The notes under the pieces were generated by a model. That model searched no databases. It worked only from the letters and a program-made list of their open reading frames with translations, and was not told the origin of the DNA. Source: Levilactobacillus brevis (GTDB lineage Bacteria; Bacillota; Bacilli; Lactobacillales; Lactobacillaceae). Taken from it: DNA of 64,000 nt. The DNA is taken from NCBI GenBank assembly GCA_003666485.1, contig CP032931.1, positions 2,790,001 through 2,854,000 on the forward strand, in the 5' to 3' direction. Positions 49,691 to 59,166 of this stretch are shown one piece after another. Numbering within the stretch: the stretch's first letter is position 1; every line of letters starts with the position of its first letter. Position numbers and translations under genes: made by a program.

Positions 49691-49719
49691 ATGACGGCGC
49701 AAGCGTTTTCTAGTATAAT
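49691..49719 (+). promoter_or_regulatory. Promoter of the lipL operon
   Basis: ATGACG (49691-49696), 17-nt spacer, TATAAT (49714-49719), about 38 nt before the lipL start codon. Confidence 0.7.
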
Positions 49720-49757
49720 GAGTGGTTGAAGAAACTTTACGAAAGAAGGTAGGTTTC

Positions 49758-50594
49758 ATGTTTCCGTTTAACCTCCCCACAGATTCTATTCAAACTGTGA
49801 CCACGCCCATTCCGGCTGATCAGAAAAATCAAGCCTTTGGCTACACCAACGCCCTCCTCGACCTCGTTGTGGACCTTCAGCAGCCCATACTGCACTTCTG
49901 GACCATGCAGCCTACCGTCATCATGGGTCTGAAGGATAAACGCCTACCGGACCTGACAGCGGCTGTTAAGGCTGTTTCCCGGCACGGCTATGATTATGTC
50001 CTGCGTAATTCTGGTGGTCTGGCCGTCGTCAGTGATGCCGGCGTGTTGAACGTTTCTTTGTTTGCGCCGCTCACCACACCACCGATCAGTGTCGAAGCCG
50101 CCTACGCGCAGATGACGACGCTAGTCGATGCCGCGTGGCCGGAATTGGCCCTTGAACACTATGAGATCACCCGGTCCTATTGTCCCGGTGATTATGATCT
50201 CAGCGTGGCGGGAAAGAAAATCGCCGGCATTGCGCAACGGCGCAGTCCCCATGCGCTGGTCACCATGTTGTACCTCGGCGTGAACGGCGACCAGCCGGCC
50301 CGGGGAGAAATGATTCGTGACTTTTACCAAGCGGGGCTTGGGACGGCCGAGAACAAATGGGGCTTCCCGGACGTTGACCCCAACGTCATGACGACCACTG
50401 CCGACCTCCTTCACCAGGACTTAACGGTGGCGGATGTGCAACAACGTTTCGTGACTGCCGCTACCAGCGCTGGTCTGCATGTGGGCCACGAGAAACTGGC
50501 CACCTTGATGGCGACCCCCAAGTTTCAAGCAAACCTGGACCACGCCACCGCGCAAATGGCTCGGCGACAACCGCGATTAACCAAAGAACCTTAA
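49758..50594 (+). CDS. lipL: LipL-type octanoyl/lipoyl amidotransferase
   Basis: 278 residues from ATG at 49758 (AAGGTAGG upstream; MFPFNLPTDSIQT). Biotin/lipoate ligase fold. RNSGGLAVVSDAGVLNVSL is the substrate pocket, and Cys142 in SYCPGDYDL with AGKKIAGIAQRR matches the thioester Cys and Lys region of Bacillus LipL, which moves octanoyl or lipoyl groups from GcvH to E2 subunits. Lactobacilli use it in lipoate scavenging; true substrate unproven. Operon with the HD and HAD genes (13 nt to next). Confidence 0.8.
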   Translation: MFPFNLPTDSIQTVTTPIPADQKNQAFGYTNALLDLVVDLQQPILHFWTMQPTVIMGLKDKRLPDLTAAVKAVSRHGYDYVLRNSGGLAVVSDAGVLNVSLFAPLTTPPISVEAAYAQMTTLVDAAWPELALEHYEITRSYCPGDYDLSVAGKKIAGIAQRRSPHALVTMLYLGVNGDQPARGEMIRDFYQAGLGTAENKWGFPDVDPNVMTTTADLLHQDLTVADVQQRFVTAATSAGLHVGHEKLATLMATPKFQANLDHATAQMARRQPRLTKEP

Positions 50595-50607
50595 AGGAGG
50601 AATCAGT

Positions 50608-51972
50608 GTGACCTATGCCCAACAACGACTGCCGCGGGAGAAAGTCTTCCGTGATCCGGTCCACAATTATATTTATGTTCAACATCAAATCATTCTTGAC
50701 CTGATCAATACCCGGGAATTTCAACGGCTCCGGCGCATCAAACAACTTGGGACGGCCTCGCTGATTTTCCACGGCGCAGAGCATTCACGCTTCACCCATT
50801 CGCTGGGAGTCTACGAAATTGCCCGCCAGATCTGTGACAATTTTCAACGCAACTATCCGTCGCAAACACCTGGGGATGGCGGCTGGGACGACCGGGAACG
50901 CCTAACTGCCCTGTGTGCGGCGCTTCTACACGATATCGGCCACGGTCCCTACTCGCACACCTTTGAACACATCTTCCACACCGACCACGAGGCCATTACC
51001 GCGGAGATCTTGACCTCCCCGGAAACGGAAGTCAACCAAGTGCTACGGCGCGTTAGCCCGACCTTCCCCGCTGAGGTGGCCAGCGTGATTCAAAAGACCT
51101 ACCCGAACCCGCAAGTCGTCCAAATGATTTCCAGTCAAATCGACGCCGATCGGATGGACTACCTGTTACGCGATGCTTACTTCACGGGTACCGAATACGG
51201 GACCTTTGACCTCACGCGGATTCTGCGGGTCATGCGGCCTTACACCGGTGGGATTGCCTTTGCCATGAACGGGATGCACGCGGTCGAAGACTATATCATC
51301 AGCCGCTTCCAAATGTACCAACAGGTCTACTTCCATCCAGTCTCCCGTTCCATGGAGGTCATCTTAGATCGCCTGTTGGGCCGTGCCAACGAGCTTTACC
51401 AGGCACACCAAACCGATGAGAGTTTCATCCCCCACCTGCTGTTGCCGTTCTTCAATCATCAATTCGACTTAAACGACTACCTCAATCTCGATGACGGCGT
51501 GCTGACCACTTACTTCATTCACTGGCGCGATTCTCCCGACGATATTCTCGCCGACTTGGCGCACCGGTTCTTAGACCGCAAGCCACTCAAGAGCGCCGAA
51601 TTTACCGCGGCGACCGAATCCTTACTGCCTAAACTACGCGACATGATTCAGTCAGTCGGCTTCAACACGGATTACTACACCGCCACGGACAACAGCTATG
51701 ACTTGCCCTATGACGATGCCTACGACCCGAAAGTCACCTACCCGTTGACGCAAATTGAGCTGCAAGAACCCGACGGCAGCCTATTGGAATTGTCGACCGT
51801 GTCCGATCTGGTCAACGCCATGCGGGGAAAATTCTCCGGGGATCAACGGTTCTTCTTCCCCAAGGAAATGCTCAATCCTGGCAACGACGCGCCCGAATTA
51901 TTCCAGCCAATCTATGACCAATTCGGCGCCTACATTCAAAACAACCAACTGGTTCAACCCAAGGAGTCCTAA
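50608..51972 (+). CDS. HD-domain phosphohydrolase (YwfO type)
   Basis: 454 residues; GTG start, AAAGGAGG 8 nt upstream. HD superfamily: HSLGVYEIARQI early, metal motif LLHDIGHGPYSHTFEH, and IDADRMDYLLRDAYFTG. Ends in a helical extension with NNQLVQPKES. Members are dNTP triphosphohydrolases or nucleotide phosphatases; the substrate is not clear. Follows lipL and precedes two HAD genes. Confidence 0.9.
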   Translation: MTYAQQRLPREKVFRDPVHNYIYVQHQIILDLINTREFQRLRRIKQLGTASLIFHGAEHSRFTHSLGVYEIARQICDNFQRNYPSQTPGDGGWDDRERLTALCAALLHDIGHGPYSHTFEHIFHTDHEAITAEILTSPETEVNQVLRRVSPTFPAEVASVIQKTYPNPQVVQMISSQIDADRMDYLLRDAYFTGTEYGTFDLTRILRVMRPYTGGIAFAMNGMHAVEDYIISRFQMYQQVYFHPVSRSMEVILDRLLGRANELYQAHQTDESFIPHLLLPFFNHQFDLNDYLNLDDGVLTTYFIHWRDSPDDILADLAHRFLDRKPLKSAEFTAATESLLPKLRDMIQSVGFNTDYYTATDNSYDLPYDDAYDPKVTYPLTQIELQEPDGSLLELSTVSDLVNAMRGKFSGDQRFFFPKEMLNPGNDAPELFQPIYDQFGAYIQNNQLVQPKES

Positions 51973-51974
51973 CC

Positions 51975-52787
51975 ATGACGGTGAAACTAATTGCAATCGA
52001 TATTGACGGTACCTTACTGACCCCCAATAATAAATTGGCTCTGTCGACCATTGACGCCATCAAGGCAGCCACCGCATCCGGCATCAAGGTCGTGCTCTGC
52101 AGTGGTCGTCCCTTAGCCGGCGTGCGGCCTTACCTGGAAATGCTGGACCTCATTGGCGACGACCAGTACGTGATCGCCCACAACGGTGCGGCGGTCCAAA
52201 CCACCAACGGTCAGGCATTGATCACGCACTCGCTGAGCCTAAACGATACCCAACGTCTGGTTGACCTGGCAGACCAGACGCCGATTCACTATCACATGAT
52301 CACGCCGCAGGCCATTTACACACCTAACCGGCCCGCCAGTGCTTATTCCATTCGGGAAAGCCACCTGGTCAACCTGCCGATCAAGTACTTACCAGCAACG
52401 GAAATTCCGCAAGACGAGGCGTTGTTGACGTTCGTCTTCATTGACGAAACGGACTTGGTCACGCAATTTGACGCCACGATTCCACCGGCCCTGCGTCAGC
52501 AATTCTACGTAGTACACACCGATGAACATTTCATCGAGGTGCTCAACCGCCATGTCAGCAAGGCCAACGCCTTACAGGAACTGGCCCAACAGCTGCACAT
52601 CGATGATAGCGACGTCATGGCCATCGGTGATGGTCCCAACGACCTGCCCATGTTGCGGGCGGCCGGTCTCGGGGTCGCCATGGGCAACGCCGACGCCACG
52701 GTCCAAGCCGCAGCCGACGCCGTTACCGACAGCAATGCCAACGACGGTGTGGCCAATGCCATTTTAACGTATGCTTTAACACTCTAA
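51975..52787 (+). CDS. Cof-type HAD hydrolase, intact copy
   Basis: 270 residues. Motif I DIDGTLL with both Asp, [14 protein letters not shown], cap domain about 85-190, motif [30 protein letters not shown] just upstream. Likely acts on sugar phosphates or flavin-type compounds; class IIB. The next gene is a close paralogue now disrupted by an IS. Confidence 0.92.
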   Translation: MTVKLIAIDIDGTLLTPNNKLALSTIDAIKAATASGIKVVLCSGRPLAGVRPYLEMLDLIGDDQYVIAHNGAAVQTTNGQALITHSLSLNDTQRLVDLADQTPIHYHMITPQAIYTPNRPASAYSIRESHLVNLPIKYLPATEIPQDEALLTFVFIDETDLVTQFDATIPPALRQQFYVVHTDEHFIEVLNRHVSKANALQELAQQLHIDDSDVMAIGDGPNDLPMLRAAGLGVAMGNADATVQAAADAVTDSNANDGVANAILTYALTL

Positions 52788-53027
52788 CTCATTTAAAGGA
52801 GACGCCTTCATGACTAGCACTATCAAATTAATCGCCATCGACATCGACGGCACCCTGCTCAACGAAAAAAACGAACTGGCTCAGGAGACCATCGACGCGG
52901 TCCAAGCCGCGAAGGCCCAAGGTATCAAGGTCGTGTTGTGTACCGGTCGGCCGTTGACGGGGGTCCAACCCTACCTGGACGCCATGGGTATCAGTGGCGA
53001 CGACCACCTGAATTATTCATACCTTTC

Positions 53028-53073
53028 AAAAAAGTCGTCAGTTTTCATGTTTTTCAAAAACTGACGGCTTTTG
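53028..53073. terminator. Hairpin terminator inside the IS1380-family element
   Basis: AAAAGTCGTCAGTTTT pairs with AAAACTGACGGCTTTT across a short loop, near the left IS end. On either strand T-runs follow; it may insulate the transposase from outside transcription. Confidence 0.65.
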
Positions 53074-53190
53074 ATCTTGCTTACTATGTATTGAGACTCT
53101 AAATTTTGATGGTATCACCTAACGGTGAGTCATTTTTGAATTTTTGGGTGCACTTATCCCTTGATCGTACAGAATTTTTTTTAATTGGGG

Positions 53191-54495
53191 CTATTTAATA
53201 GCCTGAATACGCTGTAATACCTGATAAAAGAGTCGATGATAAACGTGATGAGAACTCAGTCGTAACTGGATTCGTCGACCGGTAAACACAACGCGGGCAG
53301 CGACTTTGAATAAACGGATTCGTAATGTACTAACACGCAATCCGGTCTCTGTTTTAGGTAGGGCTATTTGCTTCATAAAATTGATAATATTGTACGCTAA
53401 TACACTAACCATCATACGGGCAGCGTTGGCGGTAAACGTTGAACTATCAGTCTTATCAAAGAAGAAGCCCTCTTTGGCTTCCTTGATATAATTCTCCATC
53501 TGACCACGCTTATGATACAGTTCAAATGCTGCTTCTACGGTTAAATTTGTCAGATTAGTCACAATAAATTCATGTGAAAAGATCAATTCGCCAGCTACAC
53601 GAGTTGACTTAACGTATACTTGACGCGGTTTAGGCCACGAAGTGGCCTGATAAGTTGCTGAGTAATAGTGAGTTTCGGTTTCATGCCACTCAGTTGTGTC
53701 GCTTATCTGTACAAACTCTTCTGCCAAGTTGTGTAGTCGCTTATTACGTTTGAGGCGAATAATGTAAAAGACATCATCGGCCTCGCAGGTATCATAAACA
53801 GCTGGTGTGGCGAACCCGCTATCACCGCGAACCAGAATATCAGTTTCTGGCAATTGGTCTTGATAATGTTTTAATAACGGTTCTAAAAAGGCTTTTATAT
53901 CTGTGCTGGTATAGGCATTACCAGGCCGTAGGATGGCTTTCATGAGATTACCATCATTATCGATAGCTAGTAATGGATGATACCCCTCCGAGCCATAATG
54001 GGCGTTATAGTCAGTAGCTTCTTGATTGCCATAAGTGTCAGAATGGGTTGAATCAATATCAATAATGGTGGTCGTCTGATTAGTTAGCAGTCGAGCTTGA
54101 TCAATAAGAGCTTGATTTAAAGTCTGGAAGGCGTCCACACCTGCGGAATCGATACGTTGCCAGAAACGGGATATCGTCGCTTGTGAAGCTAAGGCTGGTT
54201 TGTCCAATAAAAGTTTAAACAATGGTTCTGCAACCAATGAGGTTGCAGCAGAATCTGTATTATAACCGGCAATGATCTGCAGAACCAACTGCATTAAGAT
54301 ACTTGAATTACTATGTCGGCAGTATTGTCGATGGTCGTTGAACTTCAATAGATTGTCAGCTAAGTTCGTGAACTGAAACTTTGCCATCAGTTCAACACAC
54401 AAGGTTAGGCCACCATCAGAAGATAATTGACCGCCGGTATGCGATGCTAGAATGTTTTTATTGAAACTAAATGCCATTTCCTGTACAGTTTTCAT
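53191..54495 (-). CDS. IS1380-family transposase
   Basis: 434 residues, DDE type. HTGGQLSSDGGLTLCVELMAKF at the N-terminus, IDIDSTHSDTYGNQE with the first Asp, HPLLAIDNDGNLMKAILRPGN, LVRGDSGFATPAVYD with the second Asp, and the YHKRGQMENYIKEAKEGF segment with the catalytic Glu. No stop or frameshift. Transcribed against the host gene. Confidence 0.95.
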   Translation of the reverse strand: MKTVQEMAFSFNKNILASHTGGQLSSDGGLTLCVELMAKFQFTNLADNLLKFNDHRQYCRHSNSSILMQLVLQIIAGYNTDSAATSLVAEPLFKLLLDKPALASQATISRFWQRIDSAGVDAFQTLNQALIDQARLLTNQTTTIIDIDSTHSDTYGNQEATDYNAHYGSEGYHPLLAIDNDGNLMKAILRPGNAYTSTDIKAFLEPLLKHYQDQLPETDILVRGDSGFATPAVYDTCEADDVFYIIRLKRNKRLHNLAEEFVQISDTTEWHETETHYYSATYQATSWPKPRQVYVKSTRVAGELIFSHEFIVTNLTNLTVEAAFELYHKRGQMENYIKEAKEGFFFDKTDSSTFTANAARMMVSVLAYNIINFMKQIALPKTETGLRVSTLRIRLFKVAARVVFTGRRIQLRLSSHHVYHRLFYQVLQRIQAIK

Positions 54496-55351
54496 TATAG
54501 AGTCCTCTTCTCTTTATAGTGTCTTTTGGTCGAGTTAACTATACCAGAGCTGAGGCTCTTTTTCTGCACTTAAAAGGTGAAAACGTAAAATTCCCATCAA
54601 GCACTTGAATCATGTGTTTGATGGGGATTTTGGAGTTTCTGGTGAATAATTCAGGGACCAGTATGCCATCACCTTTAATGGCTCCGTCGCCCAGACCATT
54701 TCGGGTAAGGTCCTGACCAACCATTCATTGACCTACGACGACTATATCGACCTGGAGAGCCTCTCCCGCAAGCTCCAGTCCCACTTTCAAATTGAAACGC
54801 CCGAACACATCTACACGGCCAACAAGAACATCAGCGCCTACACGATTGCGGAAAGCTACCTGGTCCGCATGCTGATTCGGTACCGCGAAGTCAGTGAAAC
54901 GCCACGTGACCTCACGATTTCCAAGGCCATGTTCGTGGATGACCCTAAGGTGATCGATCACGTGAAGGCCAACATGCCGCAAAGCTTCAAGGACCGCTTC
55001 AGCGTGGTTCAAAGCGCGCCTTACTTCATCGAAGTCATGAACAGCCATGCCAGCAAGGGGGGCACCCTAGGTGAATTGGCCACCCAACTTGGCCTCACCG
55101 CAGATAACGTCATGGCCTTGGGCGACCAGGGAAACGACCTGTCCATGATCACGTACGCCGGTATGGGCGTAGCCATGGGCAATGCGATTGCTGAAATTAA
55201 GGACGCCGCCCAAGCCGTCACACTGACCAACGCTGAAAACGGCGTGGCTGCGGCCATTCGCAAGTATGCGCTGCGTTAGTCCTTTAAGGCACCGTCATTC
55301 ACACTGATTACCAGTGAATAGGTAGCGCCCATGTTAATGAATCAACCCATT

Positions 55352-55388
55352 ATCGACTTACCCCAAAAGCGGATAAGTCGATTTTTTA
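55352..55388 (+). terminator. Terminator of the lipL-HD-HAD operon
   Basis: ATCGACTTA (55352-55360) pairs with TAAGTCGAT (55374-55382), followed by five T. Confidence 0.85.
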
Positions 55389-55494
55389 ATTAACTCATCG
55401 AACCTCGGTTAATTTCCGACCTGTAGTCGTTAATTTTAACCCTATGGTTGGCTCCAGTGTTAACCTAGTCATGACCAGAGGAGATGGTTGTTTT

Positions 55495-55914
55495 ATGAAT
55501 ATTAAGGAGTTTGCGACACGGGTCAATTGTAGTCCGGATACGCTGCGCTTTTACGAGAAAATGGGGATGATCGTGCCGAAACGCACGACGACCGGCAATT
55601 ATCGGCAATATACGGTAACGGACCTCACGACATACCGAATCATCCACAGTTTAAAACGCGCCGGCTTGTCACTGGAAGAGATTTATAAAGTTTTAAAATT
55701 GCGTGATGCCAAGGTCAGTGCCATTCACTGTGCGGACACATTGCGGTTCATCACGGGGAAGCACGCACAGTTTGCTGATGATCAGGGCTTCTACGCCAAG
55801 TTGACCAAGCTCACAGCCAAAATGACTCAGGCGCTGTCAAAATCAACACTGTCGCACAATGAACTAGCCACCATGATCGAGCAGATCGGTGAATTGGACG
55901 ACCAAGTCGTTTAG
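55495..55914 (+). CDS. MerR family transcriptional regulator
   Basis: 139 residues from ATG at 55495 (AGGAG 11 nt upstream). Winged helix: MNIKEFATRVNCSPDTLRFYEKMGM, IVPKRTTTGNYRQYTVTDL, SLKRAGLSLEEIYKVLKL. A dimerisation coiled coil follows (about 85-135). The Cys pattern of metal-sensing MerR proteins is absent (one Cys at about residue 11 and one in HCADTL), so the effector is unknown. The likely target is unclear; the methyltransferase converges from the other side. Confidence 0.9.
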   Translation: MNIKEFATRVNCSPDTLRFYEKMGMIVPKRTTTGNYRQYTVTDLTTYRIIHSLKRAGLSLEEIYKVLKLRDAKVSAIHCADTLRFITGKHAQFADDQGFYAKLTKLTAKMTQALSKSTLSHNELATMIEQIGELDDQVV

Positions 55915-56005
55915 ACGGCGGTCGTGACCACGCGGAGATAGGCCAATGATACTCACCTAAAGATCGGGGATTGCCTAACTGGGATTCCCGATTATTTATG
56001 TCCCC

Positions 56006-56725
56006 TCATTTTTTGACTGCCCAAATCATGTAGCTAGGCATCCATGGCCCACTCCACCAGCCGTCGATTCCTAATCCTCGCGCCTGAACGATGCAACAGT
56101 CCATCGCAGTCAATACTTGTTGATATTCTTTTCGGTTATGACCCGTATCCACAATGAGCAATTTGCCACCGGGTTTCAAGACCCGCACGGCCTCACGGAG
56201 GGCCTGTTCTCGCCGCTTAGTCGGCTTAACGTTATGTAGGGCAAAGCTCGCGGTGACCAGGTCATACTTAGCTGGCGGTAACGGGAGCGTCGCCATATCC
56301 GCCGTAATCAGGTTAGTTCGATCCGAGATGCCCCACCTATTCAGATTAGTCTGGGTCGCGGCCAGAGAATTTTTCGATTGGTCCCGCGAATGCCAAAGAT
56401 CGACGCCGGTTACGGTCCCAGGTAATGTTAGCCGTTCGGCCACCCGGTACAGAATCGCGCCATGACCACATCCCAGATCTAGTGCCTGGTCCGTGGGCAA
56501 TACGCCGGCCTCATCCAATAGTTTTGTCCAAATCAAGGCTTTGCCAATCAACGACGTTCGCAAAAAGAGTCCGCAACCGATGACAAAGCTGATACCTACC
56601 ACAATTAGCCCAATCCGCCCATAATTTGCCGGTGTCAGCGCTGCCTCAACTAAAAATATCAGGCCGACCAGTCCGTAACTAATTGGCACGGCTGGCGCAT
56701 CGATCCCCGTTTTGATTTTTTGCAT
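56006..56725 (-). CDS. Membrane-anchored class I SAM-dependent methyltransferase
   Basis: 239 residues from ATG at 56725 with GGAGG 8 nt upstream (MQKIKTGIDAPAVPISYGLV). Two N-terminal membrane helices (about 15-33, 38-55), then a Rossmann fold with the SAM motif LDLGCGHGAILYRVAERL, GVDLW, NLITADMATLPLP, YDLVTASFALHN and LKPGGKLLIVDTG. Two helices before a methyltransferase is unusual; similar proteins are annotated only as membrane methyltransferases. Substrate unknown. Confidence 0.85.
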   Translation of the reverse strand: MQKIKTGIDAPAVPISYGLVGLIFLVEAALTPANYGRIGLIVVGISFVIGCGLFLRTSLIGKALIWTKLLDEAGVLPTDQALDLGCGHGAILYRVAERLTLPGTVTGVDLWHSRDQSKNSLAATQTNLNRWGISDRTNLITADMATLPLPPAKYDLVTASFALHNVKPTKRREQALREAVRVLKPGGKLLIVDTGHNRKEYQQVLTAMDCCIVQARGLGIDGWWSGPWMPSYMIWAVKK

Positions 56726-56776
56726 ATGCCTGTCCTCCCTCAACAAAATAGCATGATCACGCTTCCCTACCAACAA

Positions 56777-57121
56777 TCTAACCCAGAGAATACGCCGCTA
56801 AAAATCGCGTAAATTCTAATCAGAACATCCGATTATTAAGGTGCTTATAAACGCTGTCATATCAACAGTTGACAGCTTCTTAGGGGTACGTTTAACTATA
56901 CAGAAATCCACCGCCATTTTCTAGCGGAAAATGCACAATCGTACTGCCCCATTAATCTATTCAGAAACTTAACGACAAAACAAATGGACACCTTCGCTAG
57001 AAAAGTGTCCGTAGTTTAAATCATTATTACTCAACCGCCATCAAGCTATGTGCTTGAACGAACTGCTGGAATGTTTGGAAGCATTGGGTTAGAAAGCCCA
57101 ATTCCGTTCTTCCTCACACCG
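56777..57121. other. Gene-free region with small hairpins
   Basis: No supportable ORF. A GCTGTCA/TGACAGC hairpin lies near 56849-56875, and a GGACAC/GTGTCC stem near 56990-57012 may terminate the small gene at 57122 on the minus strand. Confidence 0.4.
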
Positions 57122-57403
57122 TCAACAGATTTCCCCTGTCGGTGCCGTGGTACCCGCATCCCGGCTGGGAACGATAGGTTCGCGTTCAGCATTGGTCGTG
57201 GTTCGACTGTGTTGGCCAATTGGTTCCACAGAATAACGCTGATTTTCTAATGGCGCCGGTTGGGCTTCTCGCGCTGTGACTCTCGTCATTCGTGGTGCGG
57301 CCGCCGCACTGACACGATCTTCTGGGTGGCCCCCACTCACAGCAATGACCACACCGCCGATCAACACAACACCCACTAAGGCACTAATATTCTTAACTGT
57401 CAT
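57122..57403 (-). CDS. Small exported or membrane-anchored protein
   Basis: 93 residues, AAGGGAG 10 nt before ATG. No recognised family. N-terminal hydrophobic helix (about 6-22, SALVGVVLIGGVVIAVS), then a hydrophilic Arg/Thr/Pro-rich tail with PRMTRVTAREAQPAP and TTTNAEREP. No lipobox Cys; one Cys is the last residue. Lies between a methyltransferase and a DUF3899 gene. Function unknown. Confidence 0.55.
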   Translation of the reverse strand: MTVKNISALVGVVLIGGVVIAVSGGHPEDRVSAAAAPRMTRVTAREAQPAPLENQRYSVEPIGQHSRTTTNAEREPIVPSRDAGTTAPTGEIC

Positions 57404-57559
57404 CAATACCTAGCTCCCTTCTAAGCGGGATGTGACCAGGCACCCCGTCTATTCACCACCCACTATAGGCCCTGAGCGCCGATCTGAATACTATTTGCAT
57501 GGCGCAGACCCGGCTTCGTAAAATTTTGGGCGCTAACCATTTGCTAATGACGTCATTCA

Positions 57560-57588
57560 AAAAGGCCGGGCACTGTCGCACCCCGCCT
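57560..57588 (-). terminator. Terminator of the DUF3899 gene
   Basis: On the minus strand GGCGGGG pairs with GCCCGGCC-type bases around GCGACAG, followed by five T. Confidence 0.6.
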
Positions 57589-57600
57589 CATACTGATCTA

Positions 57601-57954
57601 CTAAATTGTAAACACGATACCCAAAATGATGTAGCAGGCTCCACTGACCAATCCGAAGCGCGCAAACGTGTTCACCACGATTGGTGAGTTTTTCACGCTG
57701 GCCACATGCTTGACCGGAACCTTTTCACCGGGTAGTGGCTCGACCTTGTCCTTGCGGTGCCACAGATGCCGCCAGCCCGTGAATAGGTGGCCCTTTAACA
57801 GGACACAGATAGCCCCGAACACGATTAGCGCCAGGCCGACCATGAATAGTAAGTTGCCAATCGTCATAAATGACTGACCCAATATTTTCATCACTAATGC
57901 AACCAGCAGGCCCGCCGCTACGGTACCTGTTGCTGCCCGTTTCCAGTTTTTCAT
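57601..57954 (-). CDS. DUF3899-type small membrane protein
   Basis: 117 residues from ATG at 57954 (AAGGGA 9 nt upstream; MKNWKRAATGTVAAG). Three hydrophobic helices: about 8-27, 34-55, and 95-115 near the C-terminus (SGACYIILGIVFTI). A basic loop KGHLFTGWRHLWHRKDKVEP lies between. Similar to uncharacterised DUF3899 proteins in lactobacilli. Function unknown. Downstream of the prs terminator. Confidence 0.8.
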   Translation of the reverse strand: MKNWKRAATGTVAAGLLVALVMKILGQSFMTIGNLLFMVGLALIVFGAICVLLKGHLFTGWRHLWHRKDKVEPLPGEKVPVKHVASVKNSPIVVNTFARFGLVSGACYIILGIVFTI

Positions 57955-57992
57955 TCGCTTCAATCCCTTGTTTTAATCTTATCTCGTTTCCA

Positions 57993-58056
57993 AAAAAGAG
58001 TTTGGGCCAAAACGCCCAAACTCTTTGGTATCTCTGAACTTATATTGCCGAAACCT
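57993..58056 (-). terminator. Terminator of prs, part of a repeated cassette
   Basis: AAAGAGTTTGGGC pairs with GCCCAAACTCTTT; six T follow on the minus strand. Together with its 5' flank it matches the terminator region at 26224-26280 in inverted orientation. Confidence 0.88.
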
Positions 58057-58102
58057 GGGCCAAAAGGTAGCTGGTTCCACTCTCTTTTTCAAGTCCAAAT
58101 TT

Positions 58103-59083
58103 TTATTGTTCGTGACTCCGGAAACGGTTCTTGAACAATGGGCTGACTGGCCGGTTTTCGTTGATACGCTTGATGGCTTGACCAATCAGCGGACCAACTG
58201 AGATTTGTTCGATCTTGTCGATTTGCTTGTCGGCCGTTAATTGAATGGAGTCCGTCACGACTAATTTCTTAATCGGTGAGTTCTTGATCCGTTCAATCGC
58301 AGGACCTGACAAGACAGGATGCGTACAGCTAGCGTAAACTTCCTTGGCACCGGCATCCATCAGGGCTTGTGACCCCAATGTGATCGTACCGGCCGTATCG
58401 ATCATATCATCGATCATGATGCAACGTTTGCCTTTGACATCCCCGATGATATTCATGATTTCAGCCACATTAGCCTTAGGCCGCCGCTTGTCGATGATGG
58501 CAATCGGTGCCTTCAAGAATTCGGCCAAAGCCCGGGCCCGGGTCACGCCACCGTGATCGGGTGAGACCACCACGGCGTCTTCAGCTAAGCCACTGTTGAT
58601 GAAGTAGTCCGCTAACAGCGGTGCGCCCATCAAATGGTCAACTGGCACGTCGAAGAAGCCTTGGATCTGGGCCGCATGCAGGTCTAATGCCAAGACCCGA
58701 GTTACACCGGCCGTTTGTAGCATGTTTGCGACTAACTTTGCCGTAATTGGTTCGCGGGAACGCGCTTTACGGTCTTGACGCGCATAGCCGTAGTACGGAA
58801 TGACCACGTTGATGGTGGCCGCACTTGCCCGTCGTAACGCATCAATCATGATCAGCAGTTCCATCAAATTGTCGTTTACGGGTGCCGACGTTGATTGAAT
58901 CACGTACACGTGGCTGCCCCGCACACTTTGTTCGATGTTAATCCGAATTTCGCCGTCACTGAACCGGTCCACCGAAGTTTTCCCTAATTCGACACCAACT
59001 TCGTTAGCGATTTTTTCCGCCAACGGTTTGTTGGAGTTCAACGCAAAAATCTTTAATTTAGGGTCAAAATATTGCGTAGCCAT
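58103..59083 (-). CDS. prs: Ribose-phosphate pyrophosphokinase
   Basis: Makes PRPP from ribose 5-phosphate and ATP. 326 residues from ATG at 59083 with GGAGG 5 nt upstream ([18 protein letters not shown]). [38 protein letters not shown], the phosphate-binding [19 protein letters not shown], and PRPP loop [13 protein letters not shown]. Ends with [18 protein letters not shown], slightly extended. Feeds purine, pyrimidine and the Hpt reaction. Confidence 0.97.
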   Translation of the reverse strand: MATQYFDPKLKIFALNSNKPLAEKIANEVGVELGKTSVDRFSDGEIRINIEQSVRGSHVYVIQSTSAPVNDNLMELLIMIDALRRASAATINVVIPYYGYARQDRKARSREPITAKLVANMLQTAGVTRVLALDLHAAQIQGFFDVPVDHLMGAPLLADYFINSGLAEDAVVVSPDHGGVTRARALAEFLKAPIAIIDKRRPKANVAEIMNIIGDVKGKRCIMIDDMIDTAGTITLGSQALMDAGAKEVYASCTHPVLSGPAIERIKNSPIKKLVVTDSIQLTADKQIDKIEQISVGPLIGQAIKRINENRPVSPLFKNRFRSHEQ

Positions 59084-59166
59084 AATTTCCTCCAATTGCG
59101 TATAGTCTGTCTGAATTTCCTACAACAATTTTATGCTATCGCGTTAGGAAACACAAGGCCTTCACC

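Larger units (their letters stand above)
53007..54655 (-). mobile_element. IS1380-family insertion sequence, complete
   Basis: 1649 bp. Terminal inverted repeat CCTGAATTATTCA, perfect at both ends (53007-53019 and 54643-54655). A direct repeat GACCA flanks it (53002-53006, 54656-54660). One transposase gene on the minus strand, with an inverted-repeat hairpin (about 53028-53073) after it. Confidence 0.92.
52810..55279 (+). pseudogene. Second Cof-type HAD hydrolase, split by an IS1380-family element
   Basis: The 5' part (52810-53006) encodes [21 protein letters not shown] and ends at GDD. The 3' part resumes at 54661 and runs to 55279 with [22 protein letters not shown]. Removing the IS and one 5-bp repeat joins them in frame into 271 residues, matching the 270-residue paralogue at 51975. 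No other lesion is seen, so the insertion is probably recent. Motif I is on the 5' fragment and motif IV on the 3' fragment, so neither part should work alone. Confidence 0.93.
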
